This document shows, one piece after another, positions 35,376 through 45,300 of a stretch of 64,000 nt of DNA. The notes below the pieces were generated by a model that was not told where the DNA came from, ran no database searches, and saw only the letters and a program-made list of their open reading frames with translations. Position 1 is the stretch's first letter. Each line of letters opens with the position of its first letter. The stretch spans positions 3,470,501 through 3,534,500 of the forward strand of contig NZ_CP017705.1 of NCBI RefSeq assembly GCF_002706795.1, in the 5' to 3' direction. The position numbers and the translations under genes were made by a program. Origin of the DNA: Brevibacillus laterosporus DSM 25 (GTDB taxonomy: Bacteria; Bacillota; Bacilli; Brevibacillales; Brevibacillaceae).

Positions 35376-35612
35376 CAATCAAAGTGTATAAAGGAGCAGA
35401 AGCTTCTATGAAAGATTAGGAATTTTTGGGTATAATAAAAACTGCTCATCATCGAATATGGTACGAATGTTTCAATGAGAGGCGTGCAATGTAAGCAAAT
35501 GCATGTGGTCATTAGACATTGGGTATCATTTTGCGATACAATGAGACGATACCGTCTTTCAGACATTATAAAAGAGAGATATCGTGGCCTTAGAAATGGG
35601 AGGTGCTTGGTC

Positions 35613-37952
35613 ATGAGTGAACATACAGGATCCCGTGAAATACCACTGCTGCCGCTTCGTGGTTTATTGGTTTATCCAAGCATGGTGTTGCATTTGGATG
35701 TAGGACGTGAGAAATCCGTAAGAGCTCTTGAAAGAGCAATGGTAGATGATAATTATATTCTGCTTTCAACGCAAGAGGATGTGCAGGTGGAGGAACCGGA
35801 TGCGGAACAAATTTATTCGGTAGGTACAGTTGCACGAGTAAAGCAGATGCTAAAGCTACCGAATGGAACGATTCGTGTATTAGTGGAAGGCTTAGAGCGT
35901 GCCTCTATTAACGAATATCTACAAAAAGATGATTACTACTATGTTTCGATTACATATTTACCGGAAACCAGGGAAAACGAAAATGAAATCGAAGCTATGG
36001 TACGAACTGTTTTACAGCAGTTCGAGCAGTATATTAAAATTTCTAAAAAAGTGTCTCCTGAGACGCTAAGCTCAGTTAGTGATATTGAAGAAGCCGGTCG
36101 TATGGCAGATGTCATTACATCCCATCTACCGCTTAAGATGAAGGATAAGCAAGATGTATTAGAAGCAATAGATGTACATCGCCGCCTAGAAATTTTACTA
36201 AATATCTTAAACAATGAACGAGAAGTACTGGAGCTAGAACGACGTATTGGTCAACGAGTTAAGAAGCAAATGGAAAAAACGCAAAAGGAATATTACCTGC
36301 GTGAACAGATGAAGGCCATTCAAAAGGAACTAGGTGAACGTGACGGACGTAATGGGGAAATGGATGATTTGCGTGAGCAATTGGACCAATCTGATGCCCC
36401 AGAACGTATCAAGGTCAAGTTGGAGAAAGAACTCGATCGCTTAGATAAGATGCCAGCTACTTCTGCAGAAAGCAGTGTGGTCCGCACTTATATCGATACA
36501 ATGCTCTCTTTGCCGTGGACGAAAAAGACAGAGGATAATCTGGATATTGCCCATGCCGAAGCGATTTTGGATGAAGACCACTATGGTCTTGAAAAACCAA
36601 AAGAGCGCATTTTGGAGTATCTTGCTGTGCAAAAATTAGTAAGTGAGATGAAAGGGCCGATTCTATGCCTTGTAGGTCCTCCAGGTGTAGGTAAGACTTC
36701 GCTGGGTCGATCTATTGCAAGAGCGATGGGCCGGGAGTTTATCCGTATCTCACTTGGTGGTGTGCGTGATGAAGCTGAAATTCGTGGACACCGTCGTACC
36801 TATGTAGGGGCGATGCCGGGTCGAATCATTCAATCCATGCGTCAAGCGGGAACTGTTAATCCGGTAATTTTGCTTGATGAGATCGATAAGCTCGCTAGTG
36901 ATTTCCGTGGAGATCCAGCGTCAGCATTATTGGAAGTGCTTGATCCGAATCAAAACGAAAAATTTAGTGATCATTATGTAGAAGAAGCCTATGATTTGTC
37001 CAATGTTATCTTTTTGACAACGGCAAATACGCTTCACACGATACCAAGACCATTGCTTGATCGGATGGAGACGATCGAAATTGCCGGCTATACCGAGTTG
37101 GAGAAGTTCCATATTATGCAAGATTATCTCCTTCCTAAAAATATAAAATCTCATGGAATTACAAAAGAGAAACTCCAAGTGGCTGATGAAGCCATGATGA
37201 AGGTGATTCGTCAGTATACACGGGAGGCAGGGGTACGTAACCTGAACCGTGAAGCGGCAAATTTATGCCGTAAAGCTGCTAAAATCATTGTTAGTGGAGA
37301 GAAAAAACGTGTCATCATTACACCGAAGACCTTGGAAAACCTGCTTGGAAAACCACGATTCCGCTATGGTCTAGCAGAGAAGGAGGACCAGGTGGGGTCT
37401 GTTACTGGATTAGCCTGGACCCAGGTGGGTGGAGATACCTTAAACGTTGAAGTAAGTGTTTATCCAGGTAAAGGGACCTTGACATTAACAGGACAATTAG
37501 GCGATGTTATGAAGGAGTCAGCGCAAGCAGCCCTTAGCTATATTCGTTCTCGTGCTAGTCAATGGGACATTACACAAGATTTCTTGGAGAAAAATGATAT
37601 TCATATTCACGTACCAGAAGGAGCAATTCCAAAAGATGGTCCTTCCGCAGGGATTACGATGGCAACGGCCTTGTTATCGGCCATGACAAATATTCCTGTG
37701 CGTAAAGAAGTGGGTATGACAGGTGAGATTACATTACGTGGTCGTGTATTGCCGATTGGTGGTTTGAAGGAAAAAGTACTTTCTGCCCATCGTGCCGGCT
37801 TAACTACCATTATCTTGCCAATTGAAAACGAGAAAGACTTAGAAGATATTCCAGACAGTGTGAAAAATGATATGACATTCCATCCTGTAGAACACATGGA
37901 TGACGTGATTAAATATGCTCTCGTGCAAGAGAAAATGGTGAAAAAGAAATGA
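35613..37952 (+). CDS. lonA: ATP-dependent protease LonA
   Basis: LonA degrades damaged and regulatory proteins in the cytoplasm. The 779-residue protein has the N-terminal LAN domain ([20 protein letters not shown]), Walker [21 protein letters not shown], Walker [17 protein letters not shown], and a peptidase domain with the catalytic Ser in [14 protein letters not shown] and Lys in [13 protein letters not shown]. The frame is open from 35475, but ATG 35613 follows GGGAGGTGCTTGGTC and matches the family start. It overlaps the engB start by four bases, as in many Firmicutes. Confidence 0.97.
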   Translation: MSEHTGSREIPLLPLRGLLVYPSMVLHLDVGREKSVRALERAMVDDNYILLSTQEDVQVEEPDAEQIYSVGTVARVKQMLKLPNGTIRVLVEGLERASINEYLQKDDYYYVSITYLPETRENENEIEAMVRTVLQQFEQYIKISKKVSPETLSSVSDIEEAGRMADVITSHLPLKMKDKQDVLEAIDVHRRLEILLNILNNEREVLELERRIGQRVKKQMEKTQKEYYLREQMKAIQKELGERDGRNGEMDDLREQLDQSDAPERIKVKLEKELDRLDKMPATSAESSVVRTYIDTMLSLPWTKKTEDNLDIAHAEAILDEDHYGLEKPKERILEYLAVQKLVSEMKGPILCLVGPPGVGKTSLGRSIARAMGREFIRISLGGVRDEAEIRGHRRTYVGAMPGRIIQSMRQAGTVNPVILLDEIDKLASDFRGDPASALLEVLDPNQNEKFSDHYVEEAYDLSNVIFLTTANTLHTIPRPLLDRMETIEIAGYTELEKFHIMQDYLLPKNIKSHGITKEKLQVADEAMMKVIRQYTREAGVRNLNREAANLCRKAAKIIVSGEKKRVIITPKTLENLLGKPRFRYGLAEKEDQVGSVTGLAWTQVGGDTLNVEVSVYPGKGTLTLTGQLGDVMKESAQAALSYIRSRASQWDITQDFLEKNDIHIHVPEGAIPKDGPSAGITMATALLSAMTNIPVRKEVGMTGEITLRGRVLPIGGLKEKVLSAHRAGLTTIILPIENEKDLEDIPDSVKNDMTFHPVEHMDDVIKYALVQEKMVKKK

Positions 37953-38584
37953 AGATTACTTCAGCAGAATTTATTATCAGTGCCGTAGGACCTCAACAAT
38001 ACCCGAAGGATCGCCTGCCAGAGATTGCTCTGGTGGGTCGTTCCAATGTGGGAAAATCGTCTTTAATCAATAAAATGCTAAGTCGTAAAGCAATTGCTCG
38101 GACAAGCTCACGTCCCGGAAAAACACAGACACTTAACTATTTTAAAGTAAATAATCAAATGTACTTTGTGGATTTTCCTGGTTATGGATATGCGAAGGTT
38201 TCCAAATCCATTAAATCAACCTGGGGCGGTATGATTGATGCTTACTTGAGTCAACGAGAGGAGCTTAAATTTGTTGTCCAGCTAGTGGACATTCGTCATG
38301 CTCCTTCTAAAGATGACGTTAGTATGTATGAATATTGTAAGGAGCTTGGAATCCCTACCATTGTGGTAGCAACCAAAGGAGATAAAATTTCTCGCGGTAG
38401 ATGGTTACAACATTTAAAAGTAATTCGCCAAACTTTGAATTTCCAGTCAACGGATTCACTCATTGTTTTCTCCACGGAAATGGGACAAGGTAGAGATGAA
38501 TTATGGGGAGAAATTTTACGTAGACTAAAAGGTAAGCAGGAATCGCCGGAGGAATCCGCTCATATACTGGAAGGTAATGAGTAA
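37949..38584 (+). CDS. engB: EngB/YsxC ribosome-biogenesis GTPase
   Basis: EngB is an essential GTPase for late assembly of the 50S subunit. G1 is [18 protein letters not shown]3 [11 protein letters not shown] and G4 VATKGDKIS. The product of 211 residues includes a short acidic tail. ATG 37949 overlaps the lonA stop, so the two are translationally coupled. Confidence 0.97.
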   Translation: MKITSAEFIISAVGPQQYPKDRLPEIALVGRSNVGKSSLINKMLSRKAIARTSSRPGKTQTLNYFKVNNQMYFVDFPGYGYAKVSKSIKSTWGGMIDAYLSQREELKFVVQLVDIRHAPSKDDVSMYEYCKELGIPTIVVATKGDKISRGRWLQHLKVIRQTLNFQSTDSLIVFSTEMGQGRDELWGEILRRLKGKQESPEESAHILEGNE

Positions 38585-38654
38585 ATACATCAAGCTACGT
38601 TAGTAAGACACCAGCAGCTTAGATAGACAAACAGCTTCCCGAGGAGGAGAAAGG

Positions 38655-40025
38655 ATGTCTTCACAAGGATTTGCATTACGGGGACTTATTGAAGGATTTT
38701 ATGGTAAGCCGTGGTCGCATGAAGAACGGATTGATATGTTGCGTTTTATCAGTCAGCATGGCTTTAATGCCTATTTTTATGCGCCCAAAGATGATGCGAT
38801 CCTGCGAGATGATTGGCAGATGCATCATTCTCCCGCCCAAATGCGTCTCATTTCGGAGCTGATTACAGAGGCACATTCGGTTGGATGTGCCTTTTACTAT
38901 TGTCTCAGTCCGGGGATGAGCATGCAGTATGCCAACTCTAAACATGTTGATAGATTAATAGAAAAGTACGAGAACCTTCTTACTTGCGGTGTGACGAAAT
39001 TTGCCCTGTTGTTTGACGATATTCCACAAGAATTAATGCACAAAAGTGACATAGAGACATTCGTCCATTTAGCAGAGGCACATGTACAGGTTACCCTTAT
39101 GGTCTGGAACAAGTTAAAAGAGAATGGTAGGGATGACATCCATCTCGTGGTATGTCCTACGGTTTATCATGGGAGAGGTGATGAAGCGTATATTACTTAT
39201 ATGGGGCAACATTTACCAAAGGAAATTGATCTATTTTGGACGGGAAGGTTTGTCTGCTCTCCTTATTTGACAGAAGCAGACTCTCAATACTTTTTTGAAC
39301 AGACAAGACACTACCCGTTTTATTGGGATAATTATCCGGTCAATGACCTGGCGATGGCGAGCGAGCTACACATTGGTCCTTTGCAAAATAGGGATGCTAC
39401 TCTTTATCGTTTTGCTACTGGGTATGTAGCTAATGCAATGGAATATCCTGAAAGCTCCAAAATTCCTATCATTACGATCGGAGAGTATCTAACTCATCCG
39501 GATTCCTATGATCCTGAGGAAGCCTTTCAGCGCGCAGTTAAAGAGATAGTAGGGCCTGAAGACTTTCATGCATTTCTTTTGTTTGCCGATCATGTGCGTG
39601 CATCGTTTTTATGTGACGAGGAAGCGCCGCAATTACTGGAAAAATTACATCAGTTTCGCTACCACTTTTTTCACGGTGATCAACAGAAAGCTGTAAAAAT
39701 CTTGGAGCATACCTTTTCTGATATGGAGAGTTCTGCTCAGCACCTATTGAACGGAATGCAAAATGAGAGGTTATATAAAGAAATAAAAGGATGGCTCAAA
39801 AAATATGCATACTGGGCTAAATTAGGTAAGATCGCAACTCGTTTAATTGATGCTGGTCGGAAGGGACAAACGATCCGTGCCGTTTTTTATTTTTTACGAA
39901 TGAGACGAAGATTACTGCAAGCAGAGAAGCTTCCTGAGAAGGTAAGTAGCAATGTAATGCGGTTAATGGTAGAAGCACTTAGCTTGGAAGTGCGCAATTA
40001 TCGGACATGGAAACGACGCGTATAG
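38655..40025 (+). CDS. GH84-family beta-N-acetylhexosaminidase-like protein
   Basis: The 456-residue product has the N-terminal landmarks of glycoside hydrolase family 84 (O-GlcNAcase / hyaluronidase-like): RGLIEGFYGKPWSHEERIDM, YFYAPKDD and the adjacent catalytic acid pair in FALLFDDIP. Such enzymes use substrate-assisted catalysis with the 2-acetamido group. There is no signal peptide or membrane segment, so it looks cytoplasmic, unlike the large secreted clostridial NagJ-type enzymes. The C-terminal part (about 290-456) is helical. The start follows GAGGAGGAGAAAGG. It is alone, ending in a terminator, and I do not know its substrate; turnover of muropeptide-derived sugars is one possibility. 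Confidence 0.83.
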   Translation: MSSQGFALRGLIEGFYGKPWSHEERIDMLRFISQHGFNAYFYAPKDDAILRDDWQMHHSPAQMRLISELITEAHSVGCAFYYCLSPGMSMQYANSKHVDRLIEKYENLLTCGVTKFALLFDDIPQELMHKSDIETFVHLAEAHVQVTLMVWNKLKENGRDDIHLVVCPTVYHGRGDEAYITYMGQHLPKEIDLFWTGRFVCSPYLTEADSQYFFEQTRHYPFYWDNYPVNDLAMASELHIGPLQNRDATLYRFATGYVANAMEYPESSKIPIITIGEYLTHPDSYDPEEAFQRAVKEIVGPEDFHAFLLFADHVRASFLCDEEAPQLLEKLHQFRYHFFHGDQQKAVKILEHTFSDMESSAQHLLNGMQNERLYKEIKGWLKKYAYWAKLGKIATRLIDAGRKGQTIRAVFYFLRMRRRLLQAEKLPEKVSSNVMRLMVEALSLEVRNYRTWKRRV

Positions 40026-40036
40026 GGTAGGAAGCA

Positions 40037-40089
40037 AAATCAAACAGGCACCTTTCTAATACCAAGGAAGATGTCTGTTTGATTTTTTA
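40037..40089 (+). terminator. Terminator after the GH84-like gene
   Basis: AATCAAACAG and CTGTTTGATT arms with inner CCTT/AAGG pairing are followed by TTTT. It also lies near the end of the minus-strand EamA gene and could serve both. Confidence 0.85.
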
Positions 40090-40128
40090 ACTGAAAATAG
40101 CTAGTTCTAAGTGATAAGGCTAGGGAAA

Positions 40129-41046
40129 CTAAGCGGATATTTTTGCTTTTAGATTGCGTAGCCATAATAGAATAGGGAGTTCTGAGTACAGCATACCACT
40201 AAGGATAAAAGCACAGCCGATAAATTGTTTGATCGTCAACACCTCGTGAATCCATAGATAGGAGATGAATGCCGCAAAAACTGGCTCTAAGGAAAAGATA
40301 AGTGCCACATGCGTTGGAGAGGTTTCCTTTTGAAAGGAAGTTTGCACTAAAAACGCAAGGGCAGTAGCAGGGATCGCAGTGATAAATAGCGCCCATAGAA
40401 TCTCAGGATGTCCTATGACCATAGGATCATATACGGCTTGCCAGTCTTCTTTGAGAAGGGCGTAGCACATACTCAAAAATGAAACAGTGAACAATTGAAT
40501 GATAACTAAGGGCATCGTAGGGAATCGGGGTGAATACCGTCCAGTTAACACAATCTGCATCGCAAAGCAAATGGCGCAGCAAAGCACTAAAAAATCGCCA
40601 AATGTAAAAGAAAGAGTTCCATTCATCGTTAACAAATAAAGCCCAATCACGGCCATGCAGACGCCTACAAGAGCAGAGGTTTTCACTTTATGCTTGAGAA
40701 CAACAAGAGAGAGTAGTGGCACAAGCACAACGGATAGACCTGTAATAAAACCTGCTTTTGATGGTGAGGTATACAAGAGCCCCACTGTTTGAGTTGCATA
40801 CCCAACAAACAACCAGAAGCCTAGAAATCCACCGCTGAGTATTAAAGAAAAGTTACATGTTTGCCAAGCCTTTGGATTTCGAATAAAGTAGATAAGGGCT
40901 AAGAATAACGAAGCGCTAAAAAATCGGACAGCATTAAACGTATTGGGAGGAAGCATGTGAACAGCATTCTGAACGATCACAAAGGTTGCTCCCCAGATAA
41001 AAACGATACATAACAATAAAAAATCAACCATAAATGCTTTTTTCAC
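40129..41046 (-). CDS. EamA/DMT-family transporter
   Basis: The 305-residue protein has about ten membrane helices arranged as two EamA repeats (FIWGATFVIVQNAVHMLPPN in the first; FSLEPVFAAFISYLWIHEVL in the second), the drug/metabolite transporter fold. It is likely a metabolite exporter; substrate unknown. The start is GTG 41046 with GAGG seven bases upstream. It is monocistronic and divergent from hemA. Confidence 0.87.
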   Translation of the reverse strand: MKKAFMVDFLLLCIVFIWGATFVIVQNAVHMLPPNTFNAVRFFSASLFLALIYFIRNPKAWQTCNFSLILSGGFLGFWLFVGYATQTVGLLYTSPSKAGFITGLSVVLVPLLSLVVLKHKVKTSALVGVCMAVIGLYLLTMNGTLSFTFGDFLVLCCAICFAMQIVLTGRYSPRFPTMPLVIIQLFTVSFLSMCYALLKEDWQAVYDPMVIGHPEILWALFITAIPATALAFLVQTSFQKETSPTHVALIFSLEPVFAAFISYLWIHEVLTIKQFIGCAFILSGMLYSELPILLWLRNLKAKISA

Positions 41047-41215
41047 TGTACTACCTCGTTTCTAGAAGATGTGTTGGCCGATTTTAATCTATATCACTCA
41101 TTATAAGAGTTGATAAGCAGGGAAGGAAGGAGTTTTTTGATAGTTCCGAAAGAAGCATGAACAAGTAAAAAAGAGACAAACTAAGTGAGTAAAAATCTGG
41201 ATAAAATAACAAAAA

Positions 41216-41268
41216 CGACAAATGTTAATTAATGGAAAATGATGTGAAATACTGAAAGTAATTTGTCG
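41216..41268. other. Inverted repeat in the EamA-hemA divergent gap
   Basis: CGACAAAT (41216-41223) and ATTTGTCG (41261-41268) are perfect 8-base inverted arms 37 bases apart in the 359-base divergent intergenic region. They could be paired operator half-sites. The same gap holds TTGACA at 41287-41292 and TATAAT at 41357-41362, but these are not correctly spaced from each other. Confidence 0.3.
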
Positions 41269-41405
41269 AACCAGTGAATAGCACATTTGACAAGGTTTTT
41301 TGGATAACTTTAATGAAAATTTCACATTTTAAACTACTTGCTTACGGACATAATGTTATAATAAAGAAGCTAAAATCCGTATTTGAATGACACGGGAGGA
41401 AGGCT

Positions 41406-42773
41406 ATGGAAATCTTACTGCTCGGCCTAAATTATAAGACAGCGCCTGTCGAAATTCGTGAAAAATTCACGTTTAATGACGACAGCACGCCGAGAGCACT
41501 TCATATTCTATCTCATACCAAAAGCATTCTAGAATGTATAATTGTAGGAACCTGTAACCGGACTGAGATCTATGTGGTTTGCGATCAATTGCACACCGGT
41601 AGATTCTATACACGGAATTTTCTTGCAGAATGGTTTGGCGTAGAGAAAGAGTCGCTTCTCGATTATATGTATGTAAAGGAAAATGACGAAGCGATTGAAC
41701 ATTTGTACCGTGTAACCTGTGGACTTGATTCCATGGTGATGGGAGAGACACAGATTATTGGTCAAATTCGCAACGCTTTTCTCCTAGCACAACAACATGA
41801 GACTACTGGAACCATTTTTAATACACTTTTTAAACAGGCTGTAACCCTTGCAAAACGCGCTCATACAGAGACTTCTGTTGGCCAAAATGCTGTTTCCATC
41901 AGCTATGCGGCGATTGAACTTGGCAAAAAGATTTTTGGAAGCTTTGCTGATAAACATGTACTGATCTTGGGTGCAGGTAAGATGAGCTTGTTAACAGCCA
42001 AGCATTTGCACGCAAACGGAGTGGCTCATGTTACAGTCGCAAACCGTACGTTAGAACGTGCACAGACCTTAGCTGAACAGTTCCGAGGTGAAGCCTGTAC
42101 CATGGAGGATCTGCCCCAAAAGCTGGCTAAAGCAGACATCGTCATCAGCTCGACGGGAGCAACCGGCTTTGTGTTAACAAAAGCACAATTAAAGCCGATT
42201 ATGAAGCAGCGTCCTCATAAGCCATTGTTTATGATTGATATCGCCGTGCCGCGTGATCTTGATCCTGATATTCATGGGCTAGAAAATGTTTTCTTATATG
42301 ATATAGATGATCTGGAGGGTATCGTTCAGAGCAATTTAGCTGAGCGTTCCAAGGAAGCAGAGCGTATTGAACTTATGATTGAAGAAGAGAAGCAGGAGTT
42401 CATAAACTGGAAACAGACGCTAGGCGTTGTACCACTAATTGCGGCATTGCGAGAAAAAGCATTTTCCATTCACGGAGAAGCAATCCGCAAAATTGAAAAC
42501 AAATTGCCTCATTTAGATGAAAAGGAAATGCATATTATTCGTAAACATACAAGGGGAATTATTTCTCAATTATTACATGACCCAATTGTTCAACTGAAGG
42601 AGTTGACCGTCCAAAAGAAAGGAGAAGAGGTACTCGATATCTTTTCTACTATTTTTGCTTTGGATGAAAGATTGGAAGGAAAAAAACAGGAAGCATTATG
42701 GGAACAACAAAAGCGTGAAAGCTTAAGACGTGAAAAAGCTGTATCATTACAATCACGGGAACAGCGTTTTTAG
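41406..42773 (+). CDS. hemA: Glutamyl-tRNA reductase
   Basis: HemA reduces Glu-tRNA to glutamate-1-semialdehyde, the first step of tetrapyrrole synthesis by the C5 route. Landmarks are the catalytic Cys in IIVGTCNRTEIYVV, GLDSMVMGETQIIGQIRNAF and the NADPH-binding VLILGAGKMSLLTAKHL. The 455-residue length is normal. ATG 41406 follows GGGAGGAAGGCT. It opens the tetrapyrrole operon, and a hairpin follows before hemX. Confidence 0.96.
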   Translation: MEILLLGLNYKTAPVEIREKFTFNDDSTPRALHILSHTKSILECIIVGTCNRTEIYVVCDQLHTGRFYTRNFLAEWFGVEKESLLDYMYVKENDEAIEHLYRVTCGLDSMVMGETQIIGQIRNAFLLAQQHETTGTIFNTLFKQAVTLAKRAHTETSVGQNAVSISYAAIELGKKIFGSFADKHVLILGAGKMSLLTAKHLHANGVAHVTVANRTLERAQTLAEQFRGEACTMEDLPQKLAKADIVISSTGATGFVLTKAQLKPIMKQRPHKPLFMIDIAVPRDLDPDIHGLENVFLYDIDDLEGIVQSNLAERSKEAERIELMIEEEKQEFINWKQTLGVVPLIAALREKAFSIHGEAIRKIENKLPHLDEKEMHIIRKHTRGIISQLLHDPIVQLKELTVQKKGEEVLDIFSTIFALDERLEGKKQEALWEQQKRESLRREKAVSLQSREQRF

Positions 42774-42807
42774 CAAGAAGAGAGGGAGAAGCTCCTTTCT
42801 TCTTGCT
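42772..42807 (+). other. Intercistronic hairpin between hemA and hemX
   Basis: AGCAAGAAG and CTTCTTGCT are perfect arms with an inner GGAG/CTCC pair, overlapping the hemA stop. No T run follows directly, so it is more likely an RNA-stability or processing element, or a weak terminator, than an operon boundary. Confidence 0.45.
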
Positions 42808-42873
42808 CCGCCTGTTTTCACAGGCAATTGAGAAAATAGGCGTGATATAGATAATAGGGAAAGGTGAGCGTGT

Positions 42874-43692
42874 ATGGCAAATGCAAGATGGCTCTATGAC
42901 TTGACCATCTTTCTCTATGCAGCGGGTGTACTTTGTTACTTCAATGATTTTTTGCAGAGTAACCGGCGAATGAAGCAAATTGCGCTAGGACTACTCTCGA
43001 TTGTCTGGGTGTTACAAACAATCTTTTTCGTTTACCAAGTGATGGTAAAGTCATATTTGCCCGTTGTAACATTTTTTGAAACCTTAGTTTTTTATTCTTG
43101 GGTACTGGTGACCCTTTCTCTGATCATTCATGCTGTAGCTCGCATTGATTTCTTACTCTTTTTTACTAATGTGATCGGGTTTGGAGTTCTCACCTTATCC
43201 ATGTTCTTTTCAGAGCCAGCAACTCTGCAACATAGCGGGGTTATCTCTGATTTTATTTTTATTCATGTGACAATCGCTATTATTAGCTATGCATTATTGG
43301 CAGTGTCCATGATATTCTCAGGTATGTATCTAGTGAACCTACATATGCTGAAGCAAAAAAAATGGACACCACTTTGGCAACGACTCCCCAGTTTGGAGAA
43401 ATTGGATGCGTTTTCTTTTAAGTTAAACATTTTTGGTGTGCCGTTATTGCTGTTGTCGGTCATTTTAGGCAGTATTTGGGCACAGTTGATTTTTTCGCAT
43501 GGATTCTGGATGGATGCAAAAGTGTGTATGTCTATCATTGTTCTGATCTTATATAGTGTGCTGTTATATCAAAGGGTTCGGAATCAATGGTTGGGAAAAG
43601 TGGCAGCTTGGATAAACATCATCGCATTTGTATGTTTATTGCTTAATTTTTTGCTGATTGATCCCTACTCGCAATTTCATCAATGGTCGTAG
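42874..43692 (+). CDS. hemX: HemX, CcsA-like membrane protein
   Basis: HemX is an integral membrane protein that in B. subtilis lowers HemA abundance. The 272-residue product has about eight membrane helices and belongs to the CcsA/cytochrome c assembly superfamily (FIFIHVTIAIISYALLAVSM, IWAQLIFSHGFWMDAKVCMS). Its place directly after hemA matches hemAX of Bacillus. The likely start is ATG 42874, 100 bases after hemA. Confidence 0.9.
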   Translation: MANARWLYDLTIFLYAAGVLCYFNDFLQSNRRMKQIALGLLSIVWVLQTIFFVYQVMVKSYLPVVTFFETLVFYSWVLVTLSLIIHAVARIDFLLFFTNVIGFGVLTLSMFFSEPATLQHSGVISDFIFIHVTIAIISYALLAVSMIFSGMYLVNLHMLKQKKWTPLWQRLPSLEKLDAFSFKLNIFGVPLLLLSVILGSIWAQLIFSHGFWMDAKVCMSIIVLILYSVLLYQRVRNQWLGKVAAWINIIAFVCLLLNFLLIDPYSQFHQWS

Positions 43693-43705
43693 AGAGGTGG
43701 GGCAG

Positions 43706-44344
43706 ATGAATCCGCATTATCCGATTCATGTTAAAATGGAAGGAATGCTCTGTGCAGTTATTGGTGGTGGAGAAGTAGCCCAACGTAAGGTAGGTTCTCT
43801 ACTAGAGTGTGGGGCAAAAATCACCGTTATTTCTCCTGAGATAACGCCATTGTTAGCTGAGTGGAACGAGCAGGGTAAGATCAATTGGAAACGTGAGCTG
43901 TATCAGGGACAGGATCTAAGTCCGTATTTTTTTATCGTAGCTGCGACCAATCATCGACAAGTTAACTATTCGGTATATGAACAAGCTAAAAGAACGAAAG
44001 CGTTTATAAATATTGCAGACCGACCAGACTTATGTAATTACATTGTTCCCTCTACGGTAAAGCGAGGAAGGCTAGTTATTTCTGTATCTACCTCGGGTGC
44101 AAGCCCCAGTTTGGCAAGTAAACTACGCAGAAGGCTAGAGCGAGAATTTGGCCAGGAATATGAGGTCTATGTTGACTTTTTAGCTCAGATGAGGCTAAAG
44201 GTTTTACAAGAGGTTAAAGATGCCACCGTGCGCAAACAAATCTTTCAAGAGTTGCTTGATGATAGATATGTAGAGGCGTCTTCCCTGCAAAGAGAGCAGA
44301 TGGCAGATGCTTTACTACAACAGGTGAAACAAAGAGAGCAATAA
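43706..44344 (+). CDS. sirC: Precorrin-2 dehydrogenase (SirC/YlnF type)
   Basis: This enzyme oxidises precorrin-2 to sirohydrochlorin with NAD+. The 212-residue product has an N-terminal Rossmann loop ([20 protein letters not shown]), [40 protein letters not shown] and the conserved [18 protein letters not shown]. There is no second chelatase module, so it is dehydrogenase-only like SirC rather than CysG. ATG 43706 follows AGAGAGGTGGGG, although the frame opens inside hemX. Its product is the substrate of CbiX encoded at 7.2 kb, and also of siroheme synthesis. Confidence 0.9.
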   Translation: MNPHYPIHVKMEGMLCAVIGGGEVAQRKVGSLLECGAKITVISPEITPLLAEWNEQGKINWKRELYQGQDLSPYFFIVAATNHRQVNYSVYEQAKRTKAFINIADRPDLCNYIVPSTVKRGRLVISVSTSGASPSLASKLRRRLEREFGQEYEVYVDFLAQMRLKVLQEVKDATVRKQIFQELLDDRYVEASSLQREQMADALLQQVKQREQ

Positions 44345-44358
44345 TTAGGGAGGCAGAC

Positions 44359-45300
44359 ATGAAAGAGTGGAAAGTTGGATCGCGTAAAAGCATGCTGGCA
44401 CTTACCCAAACAAAATGGGTGCTGGCTCGTTTGCGTGAAATAGACCCTGCATCACGTTTTAGCATCACAGAGATTGTTACAAAGGGAGATCGCATTCTGG
44501 ATGTTACACTTTCCAAAGTGGGCGGTAAAGGTCTGTTTGTTAAAGAAATCGAACAATCCCTGCTGGAAGAACAAACTGATATGGCTGTCCATAGTTTAAA
44601 AGATATGCCTGCTGTCTTACCTGAAGGTTTGACGATCGGTGCAATTCCGAAAAGGGAGGACCCAAGGGATGTACTGATTTCCAAGGACGGTAAGACACTA
44701 GATGAATTAAAAGAAGGTGCGGTGGTAGGAACGAGCAGTTTGCGCCGTTCTTCCCAATTGCTACATTACCGACCTGATCTAATTATTAAACCCATTCGGG
44801 GAAATATTGATACGCGAATCCGCAAGCTGCAAGAAGAGGATTTTGATGCGATTATTCTGGCTGCTGCAGGCCTTAAACGTGTGGAATGGAAGGGCACGAT
44901 CACGCAGTATCTCGATCCGAAAATCAGCCTTCCTGCGGTTGGTCAGGGGGCGCTTGCTATTGAGTGCCGTACACATGATGCTGAAATGATGTCACTTTTA
45001 CAACGGTTTGATCATCTGGAGACGCGTTATGCGGTCGAGGCGGAGCGAGCTTTTCTCCATAAGATGGAGGGGAGCTGCCAAGTACCGATTGGTGCTTATG
45101 CAAAAGTCCAGCTAGACTCCGAACAGAAACCTTCCATTAGCATTACAGGAATGGTTGGGTCTCCTGATGGAAGCCAAATGTTTAAAGCAACATTGACTGG
45201 AGACGATCCTCAAGCATTGGGTGAAAATTTGGCAGATGAGCTGCTCCGTCAGGGGGCGCGAGAAGTGCTTGCTAAAGTATTGGAGGAGAATCGTCAATGA
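44359..45300 (+). CDS. hemC: Hydroxymethylbilane synthase (porphobilinogen deaminase)
   Basis: HemC joins four porphobilinogens on a dipyrromethane cofactor. The product of 313 residues shows [58 protein letters not shown] and the cofactor Cys in [16 protein letters not shown] 44359 has a nearby AGGGAGGC. Its stop overlaps the start of the cobA-hemD fusion by four bases. Confidence 0.97.
   Translation: MKEWKVGSRKSMLALTQTKWVLARLREIDPASRFSITEIVTKGDRILDVTLSKVGGKGLFVKEIEQSLLEEQTDMAVHSLKDMPAVLPEGLTIGAIPKREDPRDVLISKDGKTLDELKEGAVVGTSSLRRSSQLLHYRPDLIIKPIRGNIDTRIRKLQEEDFDAIILAAAGLKRVEWKGTITQYLDPKISLPAVGQGALAIECRTHDAEMMSLLQRFDHLETRYAVEAERAFLHKMEGSCQVPIGAYAKVQLDSEQKPSISITGMVGSPDGSQMFKATLTGDDPQALGENLADELLRQGAREVLAKVLEENRQ

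Noticed and set aside
35475-35612. N-terminal extension of LonA
   Set aside because: ATG 35613 has GGGAGGTG upstream and matches the conserved Lon N-terminus; the upstream stretch covers the likely promoter.
41351-41370. PerR box near the hemA promoter
   Set aside because: Only the left half (TTATAAT) matches; the second half-site is poor, so the resemblance is no more than that of a normal -10 region.
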